DNA from: Syntrophomonadaceae bacterium | GTDB lineage: Bacteria; Bacillota; Syntrophomonadia; Syntrophomonadales; Syntrophomonadaceae | Direction: 5' to 3' | NCBI GenBank assembly: GCA_028698695.1 | Contig: JAQVWB010000051.1 | Span: 1 to 10,382 of the forward strand | Length of the DNA stretch: 10,382 bases | Made by a program: the position numbers and the translations under genes | Notes under the pieces: generated by a model | Databases searched by the model: none | What the model was told of the DNA's origin: nothing | The model's input: the letters and a program-made list of their open reading frames with translations, nothing else | Part shown: in pieces, positions 1 to 5,809 of the stretch | How positions within the stretch are numbered: the first letter of the stretch is position 1 | Layout of the letters: the number at the start of each line of letters is the position of its first letter

Positions 1-142
1 AGGCATGTCGCTGGGGATTATGCCTATTACCGGAATACCCTTGCCATTTCTAAGCTACGGGGGCAGTGCCATGCTTACTAATCTGATTGCCGCCGGTCTT
101 ATCCTCAGCGTGAATGTAAGGGGGAAAAAACTGGTCTTTTGA
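1..142 (+). CDS. rodA: RodA-type cell-shape SEDS protein, C-terminal fragment
   Basis: This is the 3' end of a gene that begins before the window. The reading frame runs from base 2 to a TGA at 140-142 and gives 46 residues. The fragment contains MPITGIPLPFLSYGGSAML followed by a hydrophobic stretch (NLIAAGLILSV) and a short basic tail. The P-x-T-G-I-P-L-P-F-x-S-Y-G-G-S block is the conserved last loop of SEDS proteins (RodA/FtsW/SpoVE), the membrane peptidoglycan polymerases that work with a class B penicillin-binding protein. The MPITGIPLPF wording and the TNLIA continuation fit RodA better than FtsW or SpoVE. In many Clostridia rodA closes an mre-min cluster just before spoIVFA-spoIVFB, which fits what follows here. 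The family is certain; the choice of RodA over a paralogue is an inference from a short fragment. Confidence 0.85.
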   Translation, partial: GMSLGIMPITGIPLPFLSYGGSAMLTNLIAAGLILSVNVRGKKLVF

Positions 143-426
143 TGAGTGAAAAACAAAGGTTCAATTATTTATAGACGCGGATTTTCGCAGATATTTTTAT
201 TGATTAATATGGAGTAAGATTAGTCATGGTGAGTCAGGTCTAATTAAGAGTAATTTAATCAAAATATTAGAACCTGTCTGTTCCTGACTCTTTATGACTT
301 AACCTGATTATTATAATTTTAAAATAATTAAAATACCCGTCAGGTCTAGTCAGCAAAAGTCAGCAAAAAAGTCAGGTTCTAAAATTATTCAAAATTTTCT
401 CATTGGAAAACTTAATTCACTATAAC
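143..426. repeat. Non-coding gap with clustered short direct and inverted repeats
   Basis: This 284-base AT-rich gap lies between rodA and the convergent nitronate monooxygenase gene, and no convincing gene is visible in it. A 17-base arm at 222-238 (AGTCATGGTGAGTCAGG) is the near-perfect reverse complement of 283-299, with mismatches only in the middle three bases. TTAGAACCTG (267-276) is the exact reverse complement of CAGGTTCTAA (373-382). GTCAGCAAAA is repeated in tandem at 349-358 and 359-368. A related CAGGTCTA word occurs near 236 and 341. At 176-192 CGCGGAT is followed after three bases by CGCAGAT. No run of T follows a GC-rich stem, so this is not a typical terminator. It could be a decayed small mobile element or a repeat-type intergenic sequence; its function is unknown. 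Confidence 0.6.
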
Positions 427-1398
427 TTAACTTATCCGTGCCAGGTTGTTACGGAAAATGGCTTCGGCTTCATTTACCATGGATGTAATTAATTCCTGGC
501 AGGTGGTTACCTCTTTTACCAGACCTATTGATTGGCCTACCATGAGAGCAGCGTTGTCCACTTCACCGGTGGTCCAGGCGTCTTTGGCCCGCTGTCCGGA
601 TAACAGCGGTATCATCTCTTCCAGTTTCCCGCCCTTTTCTTCCAGATCCAGAACCTGTTGTGCCAACTGGTTTTTCAGAGCGCGGCCTTGCAATCCTACT
701 GATTTACATATTAAAGTAGTATCATTTTCCTGCCGGTTAATCAATTCTTTATAGACTTTATCATGCACCGCACATTCTTTCGTGGCAATAAAGCGTGTAG
801 CCATGAGTACGCCTTCTGCACCCAGCGCCAAGGCAGCGGCCAAACCACGCCCGTCAGCAATACCGCCGGTGGTAATTACCGGAATTTTTACTGACTCTAC
901 AATTCTGGGGGTCAGAACCATGGTAGTAACATCATCACTTAGAGGATGTCCGCCTTCTTCGATTCCGGCAGCGATGACCGCATCATATCCAAAACGCTCA
1001 ATGTTTAAGGCATGACGAACTGCACCCACTTTATGCATAACTTTTACGCCGTTTTTGTGCAACATGTCCAGATATTTTATAGCTGGTTTACCTGATACTT
1101 CAATACCTTCAACCTTTTCATCAGCGCATACCTGGAAAAAGTCATCAAATATTTCTTCAGTGAAACGCATAGAGGGCAATAGGGTAATATTGACTCCAAT
1201 TGGTTTGCTGGTTAGTTGACGGGCTTTTTGAATGGCTTCTCTTAGTTGTTCGCCGTTATCATAATTACAGGCAGTAATATTTCCTAATCCACCCGCATTT
1301 GAAATGGCCGCACATAGTTCCGGGGTAGATAACCATAACATTCCGCCACAGATAATAGGATATTCAATTCCAAACAATTCAGTTATTCTGGTTTTCAC
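427..1398 (-). CDS. Nitronate monooxygenase / FabK-like FMN-dependent TIM-barrel oxidoreductase
   Basis: The protein has 323 residues. The start is GTG at 1398-1396, preceded by GGAGGG (1410-1405) at a six-base spacing; the stop codon is at 429-427. It begins KTRITELFGIEYPIICGGM, the usual N-terminus of the 2-nitropropane dioxygenase family. It continues with a PIGVNITLL strand, a GIEEGGHP loop (family form GxExGGH, which places the catalytic histidine near the flavin), and the phosphate-binding ITTGGIADGRG and GAEGVLMATRF motifs of the FMN site. Family members oxidise alkyl nitronates or, as FabK, reduce enoyl-ACP with NAD(P)H; the sequence alone does not settle which. No fatty-acid synthesis gene is visible nearby. 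It is the only reverse-strand gene in the window and sits between rodA and spoIVFA, which are often adjacent elsewhere, so it may be a later insertion. It is probably a soluble cytoplasmic single-gene unit. Confidence 0.85.
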   Translation of the reverse strand: MKTRITELFGIEYPIICGGMLWLSTPELCAAISNAGGLGNITACNYDNGEQLREAIQKARQLTSKPIGVNITLLPSMRFTEEIFDDFFQVCADEKVEGIEVSGKPAIKYLDMLHKNGVKVMHKVGAVRHALNIERFGYDAVIAAGIEEGGHPLSDDVTTMVLTPRIVESVKIPVITTGGIADGRGLAAALALGAEGVLMATRFIATKECAVHDKVYKELINRQENDTTLICKSVGLQGRALKNQLAQQVLDLEEKGGKLEEMIPLLSGQRAKDAWTTGEVDNAALMVGQSIGLVKEVTTCQELITSMVNEAEAIFRNNLARIS

Positions 1399-1461
1399 GG
1401 TAATCCCTCCTTTTTAAGTTAATCTTATTCTACACAATATATTACATTATTAAAATATCTA

Positions 1462-1490
1462 ATTATAAACATTTTGATTACACTAAAAGT
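1462..1490 (-). promoter_or_regulatory. Possible promoter of the nitronate monooxygenase gene
   Basis: Read on the minus strand, positions 1467-1462 give a perfect TATAAT -10 box about 64 bases upstream of the GTG start. The -35 position, around 1490-1485 (ACTTTT), matches TTGACA poorly. The surrounding sequence is very AT-rich, so a chance match is possible. The location is right for a gene that must have its own promoter, since its neighbour on that side points the other way. Confidence 0.35.
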
Positions 1491-1501
1491 ATACTGTGAT
1501 G

Positions 1502-1582
1502 GTTTGGATGGAAGCTCCGTCGACGGGTCCTTCATATTTATGCATCCAAACAGAGATTCGGCTGGGGAATCATATTTTGATT
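1502..1582 (+). other. Nested hairpin element upstream of spoIVFA (possible structured RNA)
   Basis: GTTTGGATG (1502-1510) pairs perfectly with CATCCAAAC (1543-1551). Within its 32-base loop, GAAG (1511-1514) can pair with CTTC (1530-1533), and these enclose the perfect palindrome CCGTCGACGG (1517-1526). The three pairings nest into one long arm. Downstream, GATTC (1555-1559) can pair with GAATC (1567-1571), or alternatively AATCA (1568-1572) with TGATT (1578-1582); these two options exclude each other. The element starts about 185 bases before the spoIVFA start in an otherwise empty gap and is GC-richer than its flanks. There is no poly-T run after it, so it is not a simple terminator. I do not recognise it as a known riboswitch class. 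It could be a leader RNA, a protein-binding palindrome or a repeat remnant. Confidence 0.45.
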
Positions 1583-1687
1583 GGAACAAGTTCAGGAATA
1601 TTTCATCCCATCGGTTGATATATATTTAATAGTTATTTTGCTATTGACAGGTGTTGGATGGACAAAGACTGTTTTGGGGTGATAATA

Positions 1688-2263
1688 ATGATGTTGGGAA
1701 GTTTCCGCATAAGAATGCTGGCCGTCGTAATTATAGTTGTAATTACAGGATTAATCGTTCAGTCAGGGCATAGCAGCAGTGATTATGTTCGACTGGCTTT
1801 AAATGAGTATGTTTTGAAAGATTATCATCTGCAGGAACAGGTTGCAGAGTTAGTCAGTAATTTTAAAAGAGCTTCGGAGCCGGTTCCGGTTATTAGCTTG
1901 ACCTCTTTACAACCCCCCTGTCAGATTGTTGAAGTAGAGCAGGGCTTTGGCCCTTATTTAAATGAGGAGTCAAATAAACCGGGATTTTCTCCCGGGGTTA
2001 GCGTAGTGGTGGAACCTAATACTCTGGTACGACCGGTTTTATCAGGGAAAGTTATTAAATTAAACTGGGAGAAAAACGGGGGGAAAGTTTTGATACAGCA
2101 TGAGCAAAACTATTTTTCTTCTTATAGCGGTTTAAAAGAGGTGTTGGTTGAGGAAGGGGACCAGATAGAGAAATTTGATATCCTGGGCAAAACTTCCAAT
2201 CGCTTGTATTTTGAACTAAAGGATGCGGATGGAGCAGTAAATCCCTGTAATTTGTTTAACTAG
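1688..2263 (+). CDS. spoIVFA: SpoIVFA-like sporulation membrane protein with degenerate M23/LytM domain
   Basis: The protein has 191 residues from the ATG at 1688, preceded by GGGGTG (1676-1681) at six bases. An upstream in-frame ATG at 1658 has no good ribosome binding site. One membrane anchor is visible at about residues 9-25, followed by a linker and a beta-rich M23-type domain at about 95-185. In Bacillus subtilis, SpoIVFA tethers and inhibits the pro-sigma-K protease SpoIVFB in the outer forespore membrane. Here the M23 fold pattern is kept (GKVIKLNW, GGKVLIQHE, VEEGDQIEKFDILG, YFELKDADGAVNP), but the zinc ligands are lost. The usual HxGID region reads SPGVSV, the Y-x-H-L histidine is G148 (YSGL), and the H-F-E histidine is Y174 (LYFEL). 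It is therefore not expected to be a peptidase. The stop lies two bases before spoIVFB, which supports the naming. Confidence 0.82.
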   Translation: MMLGSFRIRMLAVVIIVVITGLIVQSGHSSSDYVRLALNEYVLKDYHLQEQVAELVSNFKRASEPVPVISLTSLQPPCQIVEVEQGFGPYLNEESNKPGFSPGVSVVVEPNTLVRPVLSGKVIKLNWEKNGGKVLIQHEQNYFSSYSGLKEVLVEEGDQIEKFDILGKTSNRLYFELKDADGAVNPCNLFN

Positions 2264-2265
2264 TT

Positions 2266-3195
2266 ATGAAGTTGGGCAGCATTGTCGGGGTAAGTATAAA
2301 AGTAAATTATTTGTTTCTGGTATTGCTGATTGTATACACAATTCTGGGACTGGGATGGGAAATATTATTAATTGTTCTGGCCGTGTTGATACATGAAATG
2401 GCACATACTCTGGTAGCTATCGGTTCAGGCATTAAGGTAACCGAGATTGAGTTATGGCCTTTTGGCGGGCAGGCCCGAGTGGAAGGATTCCTGGCTCTGG
2501 AACCGGGTAAAGAATTTTATATAGCTGCGGCAGGACCAGTCACTAGTTTATTACTGGCGGCTTTTTTTTATTTTCTGCCAGTTAACCCCAACACGTATCA
2601 GCAACTCTTTGTGGTCGTTAATCTGTTGCTGGGAATATTTAATTTGTTGCCGGCCTTGCCTTTGGATGGTGGCAGAATTCTTCGGGCAGCTATATCACCA
2701 CTGATTGGCTTCAAGAAAGCAACTGCTCACGCTGCTATTTTGGGTAAAACCATAGCCATAGCACTTTTTATTACCGGATTATATTTCATTAATATTAATT
2801 TATCCGCGCTGAATCTGGCTTCCTTGAATCTGACCAGTCTTAATTTATCTGACCTTAATCTATCTGCTCTGAATCTAATCTTAGTAGCGATAATGTTGTA
2901 TCTGGCGGCTCGTCGCGAAGATAAGCTGCTGAGCTATGCGTTTATGCGTTATCTGGTCAATAAAAAAGGGCAGCTGGCTCAAAAAGGCATGATGCCCGCG
3001 CGTCATTTTGTCAGCCGTCCCGATACAGAAGTAAAGGCTTTACTGGCGTTTAGCAAACCATCTTTTTATATGCTGGTGATTATTATTGATGCTGACTACG
3101 GAGCTGAGAATATGCTGGGTGAAGCCGAGCTGATTGAAGGTTTGCTGGAAAAAGGCCCGCGCGTACGGCTGCGGGATTTTCAGGTTCATATTTGA
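2266..3195 (+). CDS. spoIVFB: SpoIVFB-like intramembrane zinc metalloprotease (M50, site-2 protease family)
   Basis: The protein has 309 residues, slightly longer than B. subtilis SpoIVFB (288). SpoIVFB cleaves pro-sigma-K within the membrane of the outer forespore compartment. Zinc ligands are visible: HEMAH at residues 43-47 in a membrane helix, and D134 in the NLLPALPLDGGR motif (126-137). AAAGP at 87-91 and the ELWPFGG strand after the first helices are also family features. Residues 178-204 form an unusual pentapeptide repeat between two hydrophobic segments, annotated separately. The C-terminal part, from about residue 233, resembles a degenerate CBS domain (KGMMPARHFVSRPD and onward), as in SpoIVFB proteins, where it senses ATP and contacts pro-sigma-K. 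The ATG lies two bases after the spoIVFA stop with no visible Shine-Dalgarno, so translation is probably coupled to spoIVFA. Confidence 0.9.
   Translation: MKLGSIVGVSIKVNYLFLVLLIVYTILGLGWEILLIVLAVLIHEMAHTLVAIGSGIKVTEIELWPFGGQARVEGFLALEPGKEFYIAAAGPVTSLLLAAFFYFLPVNPNTYQQLFVVVNLLLGIFNLLPALPLDGGRILRAAISPLIGFKKATAHAAILGKTIAIALFITGLYFININLSALNLASLNLTSLNLSDLNLSALNLILVAIMLYLAARREDKLLSYAFMRYLVNKKGQLAQKGMMPARHFVSRPDTEVKALLAFSKPSFYMLVIIIDADYGAENMLGEAELIEGLLEKGPRVRLRDFQVHI
2797..2871 (+). repeat. Five tandem 15-bp units encoding N-L-x-x-L pentapeptides inside spoIVFB
   Basis: The units start at 2797, 2812, 2827, 2842 and 2857 and encode NLSAL, NLASL, NLTSL, NLSDL and NLSAL. A partial sixth unit (NLILV) runs into the next membrane helix. 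Asn and both Leu positions are invariant, while the middle two residues are small or polar. Leucine codons differ between copies (TTA, CTG, CTA, CTT, TTG), so the DNA has diverged while the protein pattern was kept. The unit resembles a pentapeptide-repeat (A(D/N)LxX) coil. Confidence 0.9.
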
Positions 3196-3210
3196 CCGGG
3201 ATTTATGCGT

Positions 3211-3241
3211 TTGGTTACTAGTTTAGAATTTATGGTAAAAT
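3211..3241 (+). promoter_or_regulatory. Weak candidate promoter before the radical SAM operon
   Basis: TAAAAT at 3236-3241 is a plausible -10 box. The best -35 candidates are TTGGTT (3211-3216, 19-base spacing) or GGTTAC (3213-3218, 17-base spacing), and both match only partly. It lies in the 87-base gap between spoIVFB and the radical SAM start. It is included because the sporulation genes upstream and the housekeeping genes downstream are unlikely to share one promoter. Confidence 0.3.
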
Positions 3242-3282
3242 AACTAATGGTGAACATTAAACCTGCCTGCAGGGAGGAAAAC

Positions 3283-5136
3283 ATGAAAGACAAGCTTTAT
3301 CGTGATATATTGCCGCGGGTTAGCAAACCGGCCCGATATACCGGAAATGAATTAAATGTTATCAAAAAAGATTGGGAAACCAGCCATACCAAAATGGTGT
3401 TTGCTTTTCCTGATGTTTATGAGATTGGCATGTCTCATATTGGAGGCAAGATATTATACGGGCTCGTAAATGAAAAAACCGATCACTTAATGGAGCGCAG
3501 TTATGCTCCTTGGCCGGATATGGAATCTATAATGCGGGAAGAAAATATTCCGTTATATTCGCTGGAGTCGTTCAGGCCATTGGCTGATTTTGATATTGTG
3601 GGTTTTTCTCTGCAATATGAACTATCAATTACTAACATTCTTAATATGTTGGATTTAAGCGGTATTCCGCTTAAATCAGAACAGCGCGGGGAAGATGACC
3701 CTTTAATAGTTGCCGGTGGACCGGTAGCTTTTAATCCGGAGCCGTTTGCTGATTTTATAGATGTATTCTTTATAGGAGACGGGGAAGAAGTGTTGCCGGA
3801 GTTCCTGGATGCTTATTATAATAACCGTCATTTGGGTCGTCAGGAATGTTTAATTAAAATGGCTGCTATAGAAGGAATATATGTACCACAACTTTACAAT
3901 GTTGAGTATTTTTCGGATAATACCATTAAGTCCAGACAGCCTTTATATGCAGGAATACCATCCATAATACGCAAACGCGTTGTAGCCAATCTGGATGAGG
4001 CCTATTACCCGGATAAACCGGTTCTGCCTTATATGGAAATTATTCATGACCGGGCGGTATTGGAGGTTATGCGCGGTTGTCAGCGCGGTTGCCGTTTCTG
4101 TCATGCCGGTATGGTATACCGTCCTACCCGGGAAAGGAGTATAGATACTTTATTCGGGCAGGCGCGTAATCAATTGCTGCATACCGGTTATGAGGAAGTA
4201 TCCCTGGCTTCGCTGAGTACCCTGGATTATTCTGCGGTTGACCAGCTGGTAAAAGGTTTGGTGGCAGAACATGGTCCGCGCGGAGTAGGAGTGGCGCTGC
4301 CATCTTTACGCGTAGATGCTTTTTCAATTGAATTGGCCAATGAAGTACAAAAGGTACGCAAAACGACTTTGACTCTGGCACCGGAAGCTGGAAGTCAGAG
4401 ATTACGCGATGTGATAAATAAGAATGTTGATACTGAGCAGTTATTATCTGCAGTTGAAGCTGCCTTCAAGTCAGGTTGGATGTCTATCAAGCTATACTTT
4501 ATGATTGGTCTGCCCACTGAGAACCGGGAGGATTTGGACGGAATACTGGATTTGCTGGATGAGGTTAAAAAGGTTGGTAATCAGTATTCCCGTAGACCGG
4601 TAGAAATAAGGGCCAGTATGGCCTGCTTTGTACCCAAACCGCATACGCCGTTTCAGTGGCAGCCGCAGAACAATATTGCTGAATTGCAGGATAAAATTGC
4701 CTGGCTTAGAAGAAGTAAACGCAAGCATATAAAGCTAAGTTTCCATGATAGTCAGACCAGTTATCTGGAGGGAGTAATTGCCCGGGGCGACCGGCGACTG
4801 GGAGAAGTGATCCTGACTGCCTGGCAAAAGGGCTGCCGATTTGATGGATGGTCTGAATATTTTTCCTTTGAACGCTGGATGGATTCTTTCCATCAATGTG
4901 CGATCGAACCCGATTTTTATGTAACCAGGCAGCGCGCTTATTCTGAAATAATGCCCTGGGATTTTATAGATATCGGAGTTACGAAGGAGTTTCTGGCTGA
5001 GGAAAATGAACTGGCCATGGCAGGAATATTGTCGCCGGATTGCCGGCAGGTAGGATGTACGGGGTGCGGAGTATGTACTTCTCTGGAAGTTGACCTGGAT
5101 ATCCGGGGGGAGGAAAATTTTGCGCATCAGGGTTGA
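3283..5136 (+). CDS. Radical SAM protein of the TIGR03960 family, uncharacterised
   Basis: The protein has 617 residues. The ATG at 3283 is preceded by GGGAGG (3272-3277) at five bases, and the protein starts MKDKLYRDILPRVSKPARY as relatives do; an upstream in-frame ATG at 3247 lacks such a site. The N-terminal third (about 40-200) looks like a cobalamin-binding-like Rossmann domain (FPDVYEIGMSHIGGKILYGL, IVGFSLQYELS, VAGGPVAFNPEP, FIGDGEEVLPE). The radical SAM core follows with C266-x3-C270-x2-C273 in RGCQRGCRFCHAG, which binds the [4Fe-4S] cluster that cleaves S-adenosylmethionine. The C-terminus carries a second set, C587-x4-C592-x2-C595-x2-C598, which may hold another metal cluster. The substrate is unknown. 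It overlaps the next gene by 17 bases and, with it, usually sits next to RNase G in Firmicutes, so a role in RNA modification is a guess. Confidence 0.88.
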   Translation: MKDKLYRDILPRVSKPARYTGNELNVIKKDWETSHTKMVFAFPDVYEIGMSHIGGKILYGLVNEKTDHLMERSYAPWPDMESIMREENIPLYSLESFRPLADFDIVGFSLQYELSITNILNMLDLSGIPLKSEQRGEDDPLIVAGGPVAFNPEPFADFIDVFFIGDGEEVLPEFLDAYYNNRHLGRQECLIKMAAIEGIYVPQLYNVEYFSDNTIKSRQPLYAGIPSIIRKRVVANLDEAYYPDKPVLPYMEIIHDRAVLEVMRGCQRGCRFCHAGMVYRPTRERSIDTLFGQARNQLLHTGYEEVSLASLSTLDYSAVDQLVKGLVAEHGPRGVGVALPSLRVDAFSIELANEVQKVRKTTLTLAPEAGSQRLRDVINKNVDTEQLLSAVEAAFKSGWMSIKLYFMIGLPTENREDLDGILDLLDEVKKVGNQYSRRPVEIRASMACFVPKPHTPFQWQPQNNIAELQDKIAWLRRSKRKHIKLSFHDSQTSYLEGVIARGDRRLGEVILTAWQKGCRFDGWSEYFSFERWMDSFHQCAIEPDFYVTRQRAYSEIMPWDFIDIGVTKEFLAEENELAMAGILSPDCRQVGCTGCGVCTSLEVDLDIRGEENFAHQG

Positions 5137-5809
5137 ATATGAGGTAAATTCAGAACTGCGTTTTTTATCCAATCTGGATATGATGAATGTTATACAAAGG
5201 GCTTTACGAAGGGCGGATATTCCCTATGCGCTCAGTGAAGGTTTTAACCCGCATATCCGCTTATCTATGGGGACGGTTTTACCGGTAGGGTTATGGGGGC
5301 AAAGGGAGTATTTTGATTTGGAACTAAGTGAACGCATGAGTATTGAAGGCTTCAGCAGTAAAATGAATGCCGTACTGCCACCAACTATTGAGATTAACCA
5401 TGCATGTGAAATTGAGCAGCTGACTCCGGCATTGATGAAAGTTATAAACGCAACTGCTTATGTTTTTGTTATAAATGCTGATGATGTTGATGTATCAGCA
5501 TGGAGAGACCAGGTCCTGAACCGGGATATCTTAATGGTAAAAAGTCGGGGTAAGAAAAAAGGTATTGACAAAGACCTGAAGAAGGGTATTTATAAAATAG
5601 AGTTAATTAATAATGAAATGGTGACTAATATTATTATATGGGTTAGCAGTGGTGAACCGGTAAATATTCGTTATGATGAACTTTTGGATATGATGCAGCA
5701 AACGGGCTTGGATAGTAGGTTAATTATTGATGTTTACCGGCAGGGCAATTATATAAAAGTTGGGGAGCAGTTCTATTCTCCGCTGAAAAAGGTGAAGGTT
5801 TTTGAATAG
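5120..5809 (+). CDS. DUF2344 / TIGR03936 radical-SAM-linked protein
   Basis: The protein has 229 residues. The start is taken as TTG at 5120, preceded by GGAGG (5109-5113, within a longer G run) at six bases. This gives RIRVEYEVNSELRFLSNLDMM, matching the family's usual beginning; an ATG at 5090 has no comparable site. Recognisable blocks are RFLSNLD (about residues 13-19), the helix with RALRRADIPYALSEGFNPH (about 26-44) and LPVGLWGQREYFDLEL. The family is found adjacent to, or fused with, TIGR03960 radical SAM proteins, which suggests a partner or substrate-delivery role, but no biochemical function is known to me. The second half (about 100-229) is more variable. The start lies within the end of the radical SAM gene and the stop overlaps the RNase G start, so all three are likely translated in a coupled way. 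Confidence 0.85.
   Translation: MRIRVEYEVNSELRFLSNLDMMNVIQRALRRADIPYALSEGFNPHIRLSMGTVLPVGLWGQREYFDLELSERMSIEGFSSKMNAVLPPTIEINHACEIEQLTPALMKVINATAYVFVINADDVDVSAWRDQVLNRDILMVKSRGKKKGIDKDLKKGIYKIELINNEMVTNIIIWVSSGEPVNIRYDELLDMMQQTGLDSRLIIDVYRQGNYIKVGEQFYSPLKKVKVFE

Noticed and set aside
142..174. Ten-codon reading frame (ATG at 142) overlapping the rodA stop
   Set aside because: Too short, no family match, and the following DNA is repeat-rich and non-coding.
381..398. AT-only hairpin (AAAATT with AATTTT) as a terminator for the reverse-strand gene
   Set aside because: The stem is six A/T pairs with no GC core, so it is too weak to be called a terminator.
446..1015. Forward open frames of 102 and 77 codons within the nitronate monooxygenase region
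   Set aside because: They are antisense shadows; the minus-strand protein has clear family motifs across the same bases and neither forward frame resembles a protein.
1570..1600. Sigma-E-like promoter (TCATATT then CAGGAATA) before spoIVFA
   Set aside because: The -35 half matches the sigma-E style, but the -10 half matches CATACAAT poorly, so it was not listed as a feature.
1644..1670. TTGACA at 1644-1649 as a -35 box for spoIVFA
   Set aside because: No acceptable -10 hexamer lies 16-18 bases downstream and the start would fall at or beyond the ribosome binding site. A sigma-E type promoter would be expected for this gene.
3247..3282. Upstream ATG at 3247 as the start of the radical SAM gene
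   Set aside because: The ATG at 3283 has GGGAGG at a proper distance and gives the N-terminus typical of the family.
4124..5172. Minus-strand frames of 85, 78 and 145 codons under the radical SAM gene
   Set aside because: No recognisable domains, and the plus strand carries a well-conserved protein throughout.
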